From the NCBI RefSeq assembly GCF_013410215.1, contig NZ_JACCFQ010000001.1, forward strand, positions 2,170,001 through 2,234,000: 64,000 nt of DNA, written 5' to 3'. Shown here one piece after another: positions 55,915 to 64,000 of this stretch. The translations under genes were made by a program, and so were the position numbers. How positions within the stretch are numbered: position 1 is the stretch's first letter; every line of letters begins with the position of its first letter. Origin of the DNA: Nesterenkonia sandarakina (GTDB lineage Bacteria > Actinomycetota > Actinomycetes > Actinomycetales > Micrococcaceae). Under the pieces are notes generated by a model. That model saw only the letters and a program-made list of their open reading frames with translations, searched no databases and was not told where the DNA came from.

Positions 55915-57054
55915 GTGCATTCTTCGTTCCGCCGCACCTGCGTGGCTCTGTCCGTCCCAGCAGTTCTGCTGCTCACCGCGTGCTCCGACGACGGGCTGGG
56001 CGACACCGACGCACTCTCCGGGGTGGACCTGCACTTCACCGAGGAGGGCTCCCCGGAGGTCATCCTGCGCAGCCCGCTCGAGCTCGAGGAGGAAGCCTCC
56101 CGGGTGCTCGATCGCGGCGACGGCGAGGACCTCGACGAGGAGCAGATCCTCGAGGTCTCCCACGCCGTGGCGGACCCCTCCACCGGTGAGGTCCAGGAGG
56201 AGAGCTTCAGCGAGGACAACCCCTCGATGATCTACCTGCCGCAGATGCAGGAGCAGAGCGAATTCATCTACGACTCGCTCACCGACACCGACCTCACCAT
56301 CGGGTCCGAGATCGCGCTCTTCGAGCCCGCCGACGCCGAGACCGGCGCCCAGGCCACGCTGCTGGTGCTGCGCGTGGAGGGCCAGTCCCCGGCCTTCGCC
56401 GAGGGCGAGGTCCAGGAGCAGGACGGCGAGCTGCCCGAGATCGAGAACGAGGAAGGCACGCTCCCGGAGCTGCTCGGCGGCAATGAGGGCGACGCGCCCG
56501 AAGAGGTCAGCACCGAGGTGCTCATCCAGGGCGACGGCGAGGAGGTGGCCGCCGACGATCAGGTCGTGGTGCGCTACTCCGGCTGGAAGTGGTCCGACGG
56601 CGAGCTCTTCGACTCCAACTGGCCCCAGGATGAGGACGAGGACGACGCCGGACCGGCCGGCTTCCCGCTGAGCAACCTGGTCCCCGGATGGGCCGAAGGC
56701 CTGGAAGGTCAGCAGGTCGGCTCCCGGGTGCTGCTGGTCATCCCACCGGAGTCCGGCTACGGAGAGAGCGACGAGGACGCCGAAGAGGGCACCGAGCATG
56801 AGCTGGCAGGGGAGACCCTGATCTTCGTCGTCGACCTGATCGCCTCCGCCGAGGCGCCGCAGGCCGCCGCGCCCGCCCCCCAGTCCGGCCAGCCCGAACT
56901 CTCCGAGGAGGAGATCCAGGAGATGATCGAGCAGATGGAGGCCGAGCAGGGCGGCGGCGAGGGTGCCGAAGGCGGCGAGGACGCCGGCGGCGAGGGCGCC
57001 GAGAACAACAACGATGCAGACAGCGACGAAGCAACTGATGAGGAGACCGACTGA
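55915..57054 (+). CDS. FKBP-type peptidyl-prolyl isomerase lipoprotein
   Basis: Secreted lipoprotein of 379 aa: signal peptide with lipobox LLLTAC (Cys about 23), a very acidic N-terminal half that may hold a degenerate FKBP repeat, and a clear FKBP domain (about 200-320) with VVVRYSGWKWSDGELFDSNW, LVPGWAEGLEGQQVGSRVLL and PPESGYG. Low-complexity Glu/Gly/Ala tail follows. The start is GTG at 55915 with AAGGAAA. It should assist folding at the cell surface. Its stop overlaps the next FKBP gene. FKBPs follow pafA in several Micrococcales. Confidence 0.9.
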   Translation: MHSSFRRTCVALSVPAVLLLTACSDDGLGDTDALSGVDLHFTEEGSPEVILRSPLELEEEASRVLDRGDGEDLDEEQILEVSHAVADPSTGEVQEESFSEDNPSMIYLPQMQEQSEFIYDSLTDTDLTIGSEIALFEPADAETGAQATLLVLRVEGQSPAFAEGEVQEQDGELPEIENEEGTLPELLGGNEGDAPEEVSTEVLIQGDGEEVAADDQVVVRYSGWKWSDGELFDSNWPQDEDEDDAGPAGFPLSNLVPGWAEGLEGQQVGSRVLLVIPPESGYGESDEDAEEGTEHELAGETLIFVVDLIASAEAPQAAAPAPQSGQPELSEEEIQEMIEQMEAEQGGGEGAEGGEDAGGEGAENNNDADSDEATDEETD

Positions 57055-57458
57055 TGTCTTTCGGCCAGCGCAGCTATGACCGCACCCGCCCCGAGGTGGA
57101 CTTCCCCGGCGACACCCCGCCCGAGGAACTGGTCATCGAGGAGCTCATCGCCGGCGGCGGACACGCCGTGGAGCCCGGCGACTCCATCTCCTGCCACTAC
57201 GTGGGAGTCTCCTGGTCCACCGGCGAAGAGTTCGACGCCTCCTGGAACCGCGGGCAGACCCTGGACTTCACCGCGGGCATCGGTCAGGTCATCCAGGGCT
57301 GGGACCAGGGACTGATCGGGATGAAGGAGGGCGCTCGACGTCGCTTCGAGATCCCGCCGCACCTGGCCTACGGCGAGCAGGGCGCCGGCGCCGCCATCGG
57401 ACCCAACGAGACCCTGATCTTCGTGGTGGACCTGGTCAGCGTCCGCAAGGCCTCCTGA
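57054..57458 (+). CDS. FKBP-type peptidyl-prolyl cis-trans isomerase, cytosolic
   Basis: 134 aa single-domain FKBP without a signal peptide. DSISCHYVGVSWSTGEEFDA, QVIQGWDQGLIGMKEGARR and IPPHLAYGEQGAG are the active-site strands, and the C-terminus is TLIFVVDLVSV. It accelerates proline isomerisation in the cytosol. The ATG overlaps the lipoprotein stop (TGATG). pafBC starts 9 nt after its stop, so all three are likely co-transcribed. Confidence 0.95.
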   Translation: MSFGQRSYDRTRPEVDFPGDTPPEELVIEELIAGGGHAVEPGDSISCHYVGVSWSTGEEFDASWNRGQTLDFTAGIGQVIQGWDQGLIGMKEGARRRFEIPPHLAYGEQGAGAAIGPNETLIFVVDLVSVRKAS

Positions 57459-57467
57459 TCCGGCTCG

Positions 57468-59525
57468 GTGACTGAACAGATCGACGAGGAGCCGGAGGCG
57501 GAGCAGGACGTCTACGCCGACTACGGCGTGGCACGGGCCTTCTCCCTGGCCGCGAGCATCCTCGACGCCGGCGCCGGCGGGCTGACCAGGGCGGAGATCC
57601 GGGACCGGGTCGAGCACTACCGCACCCAGGCCCAAGGCCAGTCCGCCGACGCCTGGGAGCGGCTGTTCAGCCGCGACAAGGATCATCTGCGCAGCTGCGG
57701 CATCGCGATCGAGGAGCCTCCCACAGGCCGGGAGGACTACCGCTACCGGATCGATCCTGCGGACTACGGGCTGCCCCCGGTGCCGCTGAGCCAGGCCGAG
57801 ACCCTGGTGCTCTCCCGCGCCGGGCAGCTCTGGGCCGGAAGCCGCACCCGATCCTGGCTGGACCAGGCCAGCTGGGCGCTTGCCGGGCCCGGCGAGGCGT
57901 CGTCCTCAGTCTTCGCCGCGGCCGGACCTGCCGGCGGTGCGCTGAGCTTCAACCTGGGCAGCGACGACGAGTTCGAGCGGCTCACCGAGCTGGCGGCCCT
58001 GCCGCCGCGGGCCGTGCTCGGCTTCGACTACACCGGCAGGGGAGCGGCCCAGCCCGCGCCGCGCCGTGTGGTGCTGCTGGACTTCGCCGCCCGCGGCCAC
58101 TGGTACCTCATCGGGTACGACCTGGACCGAGGCGCCCGCAGGACCTTCCGACTGGATCGGGTGCACGGCGTCATCAGCCCGCTGCGCCCGGCGCCGGCGT
58201 TGAGCGAAGCCGACCGGGCCGGAATCGAGTCAGTCGACGCCGGGTCCGCGCTGCAGGGACTCACCGGCGAGGAGGACCCGGCCCGGCTGCTGCGCGGCGT
58301 GCTCGCCGCCCACCAGGGGCCCGCGCAGAAGCCGCCTCGGCTGGCTGCCACCGCGGCGCCGCGCCGGGCAGATCCCGCCCACCGCAAGGTGGAACGCGTG
58401 CTCTCCATGGCCGCCTACCTGCTCAGCGCCGACGGGGTCCGCCCCTCGGAGCTGCTCGCCCGGCACCAGATCACACCGAAGCAGCTGCTCAAGGACCTGC
58501 TCTCGATCCAGCAGTCCGGCAGCTTCGGCCCGGGCCAGTTCGGCGAGTTCATCGACATCCACCCGTCCCCGCCGCTGAACCTGGACGCGTTCACCCAGGA
58601 GTACCTCACCCGAGATGCCCCGATCACCCTGGAGATGCCCTCGGCGCGCACCGGGGAGGTGCTGGCGCGCCCACTCACACTGACCAAACCGGGGGCCCTC
58701 TCGCTGCTGATCGCGCTGAACACCATGATCGGCGCGGCCAGCCCCTGCACCGACGGCGACGCCAAGACCAGCCGCACCGGCGCCGATACCACTGGCGCCG
58801 ATACCGCCGCCACCGATACCGCCGGCACCGCTGGTGAGCCCGCCGGCACCGATACCGCCGGCACCGCTGGTGAGCTCGCCGAGGACTGGGTCTCCGCGGC
58901 CGAATCGCTGCGCCGGAAGATCACCACCGTGCTGCCCGAGGGGCTGCAGGAGGCCGCCACCAAGGTTGCCGCCAGCGCCGGAGTGGGCAGCGAGGCCACC
59001 GCTGAGCTTCGGGCCGCTGTGTCAGGCGGTTACTGCCTGGCGCTGCGCTATGAGGACGCCTCCGGGACCATCACCGAACGGGTGGTCGAGCCCACCCACG
59101 TCTATCTCGACGGTCCCCGCACCTACCTGCAGGCCTGGTGCCGGGTGGCCCAGGGGCCACGGAACTTCCTCAGCTCCCGGATCCGGGAGCAGCGACCGCT
59201 GCCCCAGGAGCCGATCGGCGAGACCGCCCGCCAGCTCGCCCAAGCCCCGGCGGAGCCGCCGCGTCCGCCCCGGGACAGCGGAGCGTTCGACGTCGTGCTG
59301 CGCTTCTCCCCAGCCGCCGCCGCGCTGGCGGATCGTTACTCGCCGCAGAAGCAACGCACCCAGCCCGACGGGACGAGATTCATCAGCACCTGGTTCCAGA
59401 GCCGCGAGGCGCTGATCAGGCTCTGCCTGCAGCTCGGCGGGGATCTCACCGTACTTGCGCCGGCCCAGATCCGTGAGCAGATCACGGCGCGGGCCCGCGA
59501 GGAGCTGTCCGCCCTGACGCAGTGA
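57468..59525 (+). CDS. pafBC: PafB-PafC fused WYL-domain transcriptional activator
   Basis: 685-aa natural fusion of the two regulators that are separate genes in mycobacteria, where they control the LexA-independent mitomycin/DNA-damage response. Residues 1-310 form the PafB half with N-terminal winged HTH (VARAFSLAASILDAGAGGLT) and WYL-type region WYLIGYDLDRGARRTFRLDR. Residues about 310-685 form the PafC half (VERVLSMAAYLLSADGVRP, then LRYEDASGTITERVVEP...YLQAWCR). The second WYL motif is diverged. A Thr/Ala/Gly-rich linker (about 430-475) is built from DNA repeats. The start is GTG at 57468. Confidence 0.93.
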   Translation: MTEQIDEEPEAEQDVYADYGVARAFSLAASILDAGAGGLTRAEIRDRVEHYRTQAQGQSADAWERLFSRDKDHLRSCGIAIEEPPTGREDYRYRIDPADYGLPPVPLSQAETLVLSRAGQLWAGSRTRSWLDQASWALAGPGEASSSVFAAAGPAGGALSFNLGSDDEFERLTELAALPPRAVLGFDYTGRGAAQPAPRRVVLLDFAARGHWYLIGYDLDRGARRTFRLDRVHGVISPLRPAPALSEADRAGIESVDAGSALQGLTGEEDPARLLRGVLAAHQGPAQKPPRLAATAAPRRADPAHRKVERVLSMAAYLLSADGVRPSELLARHQITPKQLLKDLLSIQQSGSFGPGQFGEFIDIHPSPPLNLDAFTQEYLTRDAPITLEMPSARTGEVLARPLTLTKPGALSLLIALNTMIGAASPCTDGDAKTSRTGADTTGADTAATDTAGTAGEPAGTDTAGTAGELAEDWVSAAESLRRKITTVLPEGLQEAATKVAASAGVGSEATAELRAAVSGGYCLALRYEDASGTITERVVEPTHVYLDGPRTYLQAWCRVAQGPRNFLSSRIREQRPLPQEPIGETARQLAQAPAEPPRPPRDSGAFDVVLRFSPAAAALADRYSPQKQRTQPDGTRFISTWFQSREALIRLCLQLGGDLTVLAPAQIREQITARAREELSALTQ
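58786..58880 (+). repeat. GATACC-headed repeats inside pafBC
   Basis: Units starting GATACC recur four times: two of 15 bp, then two longer ones sharing GATACCGCCGGCACCGCTGG. They encode a DTAGTAGE-like linker and stay in frame, as expected for a slippage-prone disordered region. Confidence 0.8.
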
Positions 59526-59562
59526 GTGGCGTACGATTGGCCTCAAGGAAAGGACCTGTGCC

Positions 59563-59877
59563 ATGAATATCTCCGGCTGGCAGATCGCGATCATCGCGCT
59601 GCTGATCATCCTGCTCTTCGGAGCGCCGAAGCTGCCCAAGCTGGCCAAGTCGCTGGGCCAGTCGATGCGCATCTTCCGGTCTGAGGTGCGCACCATGGGC
59701 GAGGAGTCCAAGCGGAACTCCACCGACCCGGACGCCCCAGACGTCTCCGCCGAGCCCAGCGAAGACCCCCGCACGGACGAGCGTGCCCCGGTCGAGGGCC
59801 GCGTGCTCAACTCCAATGACCCCACCGCCGAGCAGGCCCGCCGCACCGAGCGGGAGCAGCGGGGAGACCACCGCTAA
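59563..59877 (+). CDS. tatA: Sec-independent translocase subunit TatA
   Basis: Pore-forming subunit of twin-arginine export, 104 aa. One N-terminal transmembrane helix (WQIAIIALLIILLFGAPKLP) with the conserved FGxxKLP hinge, an amphipathic helix (LAKSLGQSMRIFRSEV) and a charged disordered tail. The ATG has AAGGA upstream. tatC starts 5 nt after the stop. Confidence 0.96.
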   Translation: MNISGWQIAIIALLIILLFGAPKLPKLAKSLGQSMRIFRSEVRTMGEESKRNSTDPDAPDVSAEPSEDPRTDERAPVEGRVLNSNDPTAEQARRTEREQRGDHR

Positions 59878-59882
59878 GCCGC

Positions 59883-60686
59883 ATGGCCACCTCGAAGAAG
59901 CGGCGGCGCGATCCCGAGCGCACCATGGCGCTGAAGGATCACCTCCGGGAGCTGCGCAACCGCCTGATCAAGGCCGCCATCGGCATCCTGCTCGGGGCGA
60001 CCGCCGGATTCTTCCTCTACGACTGGCTGGTCCAGGTGCTCGCCGAGCCGATCCTGGCCTTCGAGTCCGAGGGTCAGCTCGCGGAGATCGCGTTCAACAC
60101 CGTGGGTGGACCGCTGGATCTGATGATCCGGCTCTCACTCTTCGTGGGCATCGTGATCTCCTCCCCGATCTGGCTCTATCAGATCTGGGCGTTCATCATG
60201 CCCGGGCTGAAGAAGACCGAGAAGCGCTACGCCATCGGGTTCATCGCCGCCTCGGTGCCCTTGTTCCTGGGCGGGATCGCCGCGGCCTACAGCGTGCTGC
60301 CCCAGGCGGTGGGCTTCTTCCTGGCGCTGAACCCGGAGGGCACCTCCAACGTCATCAACCCGGATGTCTACTTCTCCTTCGTGCTGACGCTGTTCCTGGC
60401 CTTCGGGATCGCCATGGTGATCCCGGTGGTGCTGGTCGGGATCAACATGATGGGACTGGTCACCGGCAAGCAGGTGCTCAAGGCCTGGCGCGGGGTGATC
60501 ATGCTGATCGCCGTGATCTCCGCACTGGCGGCCCCCGGCGGCGACGCGGTGAGCATGTTCTTCCTCGCCCTGCCGCTGACTGTGCTCTTCGGCATCGCGA
60601 TCCTGCTGTGCATGCTCAATGACCGCCGCCGCGCCAAGCGCGAAGCCGCCACCGATGCCGAGATCGACGAGCTGCTGCGCGACTGA
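59883..60686 (+). CDS. tatC: Sec-independent translocase subunit TatC
   Basis: Signal-peptide receptor of the Tat pathway, 267 aa with six hydrophobic segments. MALKDHLRELRNRLIKA is the conserved cytoplasmic N-terminus, followed by LYQIWAFIMPGLKKTEKR and ending in a basic tail. In mycobacteria a helicase (helY) follows; here the next gene is a minus-strand ATP-grasp enzyme only 21 bp away. Confidence 0.96.
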   Translation: MATSKKRRRDPERTMALKDHLRELRNRLIKAAIGILLGATAGFFLYDWLVQVLAEPILAFESEGQLAEIAFNTVGGPLDLMIRLSLFVGIVISSPIWLYQIWAFIMPGLKKTEKRYAIGFIAASVPLFLGGIAAAYSVLPQAVGFFLALNPEGTSNVINPDVYFSFVLTLFLAFGIAMVIPVVLVGINMMGLVTGKQVLKAWRGVIMLIAVISALAAPGGDAVSMFFLALPLTVLFGIAILLCMLNDRRRAKREAATDAEIDELLRD

Positions 60687-60707
60687 GCCGCGCCGTCGTC
60701 GGGCGGC

Positions 60708-61781
60708 TCAGGCGAGGATCGGGCTGGCAGCGGTGTTCCGGCCCAGGTGTTCCCATCCCAGCCCCTGGAAGCATGGCCCCGAGGTCGCCTCGGAGAACTT
60801 GATGTCGTTGTGCCCGCTGTTCCACTCCAGCACCTGGACCGAGCCGTCGCGGGCCACCGCCAGATCCCAGCCGATGGAGGGGACCATCGGTATGCGCCGA
60901 TGCAGCCGTTCCACGGCTTCCCGGCAGGCGGCATAGCTGGGCACCTGGTGGCCGGCGAAGACGAAGCCGGAGTCAGGGTGCCGGTCGATCTCGAGCCAGT
61001 CCACCGAGTATCCGACCGGGCTGAAGGCGCCCGTCGCCGTGTCCAGGACCACTCGGATGTTCGACTCTGATGCGACGTGGTCCTCCGCGTCCCGTCCGAA
61101 CCGCAGATAGGCACTCCTGACGGAGGCCCTTCCGTCAGGCTCCAGGACAGTCGTCATCCGCAGCGTCCCGACCGAGCTGGCGGCGACCTGCGCGAAGACC
61201 TCATGCTGGTCGATGAACGGCTGGATCACCCCGTCGGGGAGACCCGCGGCCGTCTGGAGGAAGCGATCCCGGTCCAAAATATGCACGCCTCGGCCGCGAT
61301 CGCTGGCGTCAGCCTTGAAGGCCACCTGTTCACCGCCGGCAAAGATCAGGTCAGTGAACTCCTGCAGTGACGAGACCGGTTCCAGGGAGGCGTTGTACAG
61401 CTGGCCCTTGACCACGTATCCGGAGTCGGGGATCTCCTTCTCCTGCCCGAAGATGCAGGCGGTCATCGAGCGCATGTCGGAGAGCCCGCCATAGCGGCCT
61501 TCGATCGCTGGCAGGACCACCGACATGTAGTAGTTGTCCGGGATCCACCCCTGACGGAACTCGCCGGCCACCGCGCAGTAGACATAGAGCCAGGGCGCAT
61601 AGCTCCTGGAGCCGAGGACCTCGACGGCGTACTGGTCGGCCTGGGACTGGAGCTGCTTCGGAAGCGGGCCCTTGGCGGTCTCGATCGAGCGGAGCACCTT
61701 CGCCGCCGTCCGACTGTTCAAACGGGAGCGGACTTTCATCCGCAACCCATCCTCTGCCTGCTCGATCGTGTCCAGGTTCAC
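60708..61781 (-). CDS. Sugar-transfer-associated ATP-grasp domain protein
   Basis: 357 aa cytosolic protein. The ATP-grasp core (about 115-345) has VVKGQLYNAS, VAFKADASDRGRGVHIL (ATP-binding Lys and Gly loop), LRMTTVLEPDGRAS and the metal-binding end VLEWNSGHNDIKF. Similar domains occur in polysaccharide-related clusters, where they are thought to make amide or ester bonds; no such cluster is seen here. The start is GTG with GAGGAG upstream. It is isolated between tatC and pepN and looks inserted. Substrate unknown. Confidence 0.82.
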   Translation of the reverse strand: MNLDTIEQAEDGLRMKVRSRLNSRTAAKVLRSIETAKGPLPKQLQSQADQYAVEVLGSRSYAPWLYVYCAVAGEFRQGWIPDNYYMSVVLPAIEGRYGGLSDMRSMTACIFGQEKEIPDSGYVVKGQLYNASLEPVSSLQEFTDLIFAGGEQVAFKADASDRGRGVHILDRDRFLQTAAGLPDGVIQPFIDQHEVFAQVAASSVGTLRMTTVLEPDGRASVRSAYLRFGRDAEDHVASESNIRVVLDTATGAFSPVGYSVDWLEIDRHPDSGFVFAGHQVPSYAACREAVERLHRRIPMVPSIGWDLAVARDGSVQVLEWNSGHNDIKFSEATSGPCFQGLGWEHLGRNTAASPILA

Positions 61782-61901
61782 GCCAGCTCCTCGGAGTTCA
61801 GCTGTCCCACGGTGTGTTCATCGGGCGTCAATCTAACAGGGCACTGCTCCGCCGACCAGGGTTCCCGGAGTCCCTCTCGCAAATCCGCCGGCCGCCCCCT
61901 C

Positions 61902-61973
61902 TGTCGCATGCCTATGCCGTGTCCCATGGCTTTGGCGCGATATATCGATGGGACATGGCATAGCGATGCGACA
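61902..61973. repeat. 72-bp palindromic element, family 3
   Basis: TGTCGCATGCCTATGCCG pairs with CATGGCATAGCGATGCGACA-type sequence; the full arms are about 26 nt with three mismatches, and the right arm starts ATGGGACATGG. The 20-nt loop contains the self-complementary CGATATATCG. It lies 89 nt past the pepN stop. AGGGAGGGTGGGG follows on the plus strand. The other bases of the 281-bp pepN/ATP-grasp gap show no gene. Confidence 0.85.
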
Positions 61974-62062
61974 AACCAGGGAGGGTGGGGAATGCCCCGG
62001 GGCGCGGTGGCCCAGCCCCGCTCTGGCCTCCCGCTCTGGCCTCCCGCCCCGGCCGCTCCGGA

Positions 62063-64000
62063 TCAGCCCCGGGCTGCGGCCTGGGCGCGGAGTCCGCGCA
62101 GCAGCTGATCGTGTTCCTCGATGAGCAGCCGGCGCAGTGCGGCCGGGGCGTCGCCGTTCTCCTGGAGCCAGGCCTCGGTGCGCTGCGCCAGGGGATCCTG
62201 CTCGGGGTCCTGTCCGGGATCCAGGTCCTGGGCTCCGGGGTAGAGCCCGGAGACCACCCGGGTGGCCTGGCCCTGACTCATCCGCTCCCACACGTCGCTC
62301 AGCGCCTCGAAGTACGCCGGGGTGTGCCGCTCGATCACCGCAGCGGTCTCTGGATCCCCGGCCACGGTGAAGCCTTCCACGGTGGCGGTGAGGTGATCGT
62401 TGGAGAGCTCCTGGCCGGCGTCGTCGGTCCCGGCCAGCGCCTGCCCGAAGGCGTCCTGCTTGATCCGCCGGTCCGGACGCGCCGCAGCGGCCAACCGGTG
62501 TGCGATCTTCGCCCGGGCGGTGGTCTTGGCGGCCAGCTCCGCGTCCAGCTGCTCCCGGCTCACCCGGCCGTGCGCGGCGAGGGCCTGCAGGAACGCCCAG
62601 CGCAGCTCCTCGTCGATCGCCAGCCCGGAGATTCCGTGGTCCTCGGCGCCGCCGTCGAGCAGCGCCTCGAGCAGCTCCAGCTGCGAACCTTCTTCGCGGG
62701 AGAGTGTGGCCAGGCACCGGGCGATCGCTCGCTGATGGTCCCCACCGGTGCGGCGGGTCAGCTCCCCGGCGAGCGTCGCCGCGAGGTCCCGCTGCAGCCC
62801 GGCGCGCTCCTTGGCCGGGGTGTAGCGCTCAAGCGCGGTCAGCGACTGCCGCAGCAGCCCCTGGACGACGACGATCTCTTCGATGCCCAGGCCCAGCTGC
62901 TGCACGGCGGTGAGGAACCGGCGGGCGGGCAGCTCACCGTCGCGCACCATGGACCACAGCGCGGCCCAGACGGTGGCCCGCGCCAGCGGGTCCGCCACCG
63001 GATAGGTCAGCACCGCGGCCACCGACTCTGCGTCCAGGCTGAGCTTGGCGTAGGTCAGATCCTCTTCATTGGGCAGCAGCAGCCGGGGGCGCCCCTCGGG
63101 GACGTTGAGCTCGGGGACCTCGGTGACGCCGTTGGGGGCGGCCGGGTCCACAAAGACCTCCTGGGCGGCGTGCAGCACCAGGGTGTCGTTCGAGGGAGCG
63201 AGCAGGTGCACGCCGACGCGGATCTTATGCGGCCGGGACACCGACTCACCCGTGGCCGGATCGATGCCCTGCTCGCGCACCAGCACACGACCGGACTCGT
63301 CGAGCTCGGCGGAGAGCACCGGGACCCCGGCGGTCTGCAGCCAGGCCCGCGCCCAGTCGTCCATGTTCGCCCCGGTGACCTCCTCCAACACGGCGAGGAA
63401 GTCTCCCAGTGAAGCGTTGCCGAAGGCGTGCCGGGTGAAGTAGCGCCGCGCGGCCTCCCGGAAGGCCTCCCGACCGGCGTAGGCGGCGAGCTGCTTGAGC
63501 ACCGAGGCGCCCTTGGCGTAGGTGATCCCGTCGAAATTCTGGTCGGCGGCCTCGAGGTCCTCGATGTCCGCGACGATCGGGTGCGTGGTGGGCAGCTGGT
63601 CCTGCACATAGGCCCAGGCCTTGCGCCCGTTGGCGAAGGAGATCCAGGAGGTCTCCCAGTCGGTGGCCTCGTCCACGGCCAGGGAACCCATGTAGTCGGC
63701 GAAGGACTCCTTGAGCCACAGGTCGTCCCACCAGTGCATGGTCACCAGATCGCCGAACCACATATGCGCCATCTCATGCATCAACGTGTTGGCCCGGGTC
63801 TCATACTGGGCGTCGGTGGCCGCGGTGTCGAAGACGTACTTCTCGGTGAAGGTCACCAGTCCCGGGTTCTCCATCGCGCCGAGGTTGTACTCCGGGACGA
63901 AGACCTGGTCGTACTTGCCCCAGGGATAGGGGTAGGCGAACTCGGTGTGGAAGAAGTCCAGCCCGCTGCGGGTGAGCTCCAGCAGCGCCTCGGCGTCGAA
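62063..64000 (-). CDS. pepN: Aminopeptidase N (M1 family), N-terminal part outside window
   Basis: Zinc metallopeptidase removing N-terminal residues; about 645 C-terminal residues are visible and the frame is open through base 64000. GAMENPG (substrate-binding), HEMAHMWFGD with the later Glu in KESFADY (HExxH-x18-E zinc site), then the long C-terminal ERAP1-like domain. Lineage and domain order match actinobacterial PepN. It ends with a palindromic element beyond the stop. Start codon not in window. Confidence 0.95.
   Translation of the reverse strand, partial: FDAEALLELTRSGLDFFHTEFAYPYPWGKYDQVFVPEYNLGAMENPGLVTFTEKYVFDTAATDAQYETRANTLMHEMAHMWFGDLVTMHWWDDLWLKESFADYMGSLAVDEATDWETSWISFANGRKAWAYVQDQLPTTHPIVADIEDLEAADQNFDGITYAKGASVLKQLAAYAGREAFREAARRYFTRHAFGNASLGDFLAVLEEVTGANMDDWARAWLQTAGVPVLSAELDESGRVLVREQGIDPATGESVSRPHKIRVGVHLLAPSNDTLVLHAAQEVFVDPAAPNGVTEVPELNVPEGRPRLLLPNEEDLTYAKLSLDAESVAAVLTYPVADPLARATVWAALWSMVRDGELPARRFLTAVQQLGLGIEEIVVVQGLLRQSLTALERYTPAKERAGLQRDLAATLAGELTRRTGGDHQRAIARCLATLSREEGSQLELLEALLDGGAEDHGISGLAIDEELRWAFLQALAAHGRVSREQLDAELAAKTTARAKIAHRLAAAARPDRRIKQDAFGQALAGTDDAGQELSNDHLTATVEGFTVAGDPETAAVIERHTPAYFEALSDVWERMSQGQATRVVSGLYPGAQDLDPGQDPEQDPLAQRTEAWLQENGDAPAALRRLLIEEHDQLLRGLRAQAAARG

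Overview
The window is high-GC (by eye well above 60%) actinobacterial chromosome. Gene content and order fit the Micrococcales, most likely a Micrococcaceae or Nesterenkonia-like genome: uvrA-uvrC-rapZ-yvcK-whiA-gap-pgk-tpiA-secG, an opposing pentose-phosphate block pgl-opcA-zwf-pgi-tal-tkt, mshC (mycothiol), the pupylation genes arc-dop-pup-pafA-pafBC, and tatA-tatC. The genus is an inference. No phage, insertion sequence, integrase or CRISPR array was seen.

Layout. 1-3.8 kb (minus): end-truncated DExH helicase, MBL hydrolase, HAD phosphatase. 4-5.5 kb (minus): NCS1 nucleobase/allantoin permease. 5.6-13.6 kb (plus): SOS-controlled uvrA, an acyltransferase, uvrC, rapZ, yvcK; then whiA and sodA. 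15.8-19.6 kb (plus): lower glycolysis gap-pgk-tpiA and secG. 19.7-28.5 kb (minus): oxidative and non-oxidative pentose phosphate pathway with pgi. 28.7-32 kb: serB, an ABC ATPase coupled to a TSUP permease, and zinc-independent L31. 32-38.5 kb is the most accessory-looking stretch: a DUF2975/HTH/DUF2975 module, a decayed membrane gene, a TetR/SDR pair, lipoate ligase, tRNA-Leu(GAG), a lipoprotein, a YdeI-type protein and a tiny ORF. 38.6-43.7 kb: M20 peptidase, acyl-CoA dehydrogenase-like protein, P-loop kinase, a GntR/membrane operon, DUF5703. 43.8-60.7 kb: uppP, mshC, PAC2, HAD, a site-2 protease, trmI, the pupylation block, two FKBPs, pafBC, tatAC. 60.7-64 kb (minus): ATP-grasp enzyme and pepN, which runs off the end.

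Three patterns cut across the genes. (1) Intergenic palindromes of three sequence families (72-nt copies at 3.9, 36.6 and 38.3 kb plus a worn one at 37.5 kb; a 58-bp pair at 19.6 and 31.5 kb; one at 61.9 kb) lie mostly at gene 3' ends. Each is followed on the plus strand by a GGGGAGG-like tract, and the loop is inverted between copies. This is the least explained signal in the window. (2) At least 13 genes start 6-7 nt after a TANNNT -10 box, so they are probably leaderless; this pattern also settles several start codons. (3) The pupylation locus has no proteasome genes between pup and pafA. Its ATPase ends in a low-complexity tail instead of the docking motif, Pup already ends in Glu, and Dop has an enlarged loop. 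Together these suggest pupylation without a 20S proteasome.
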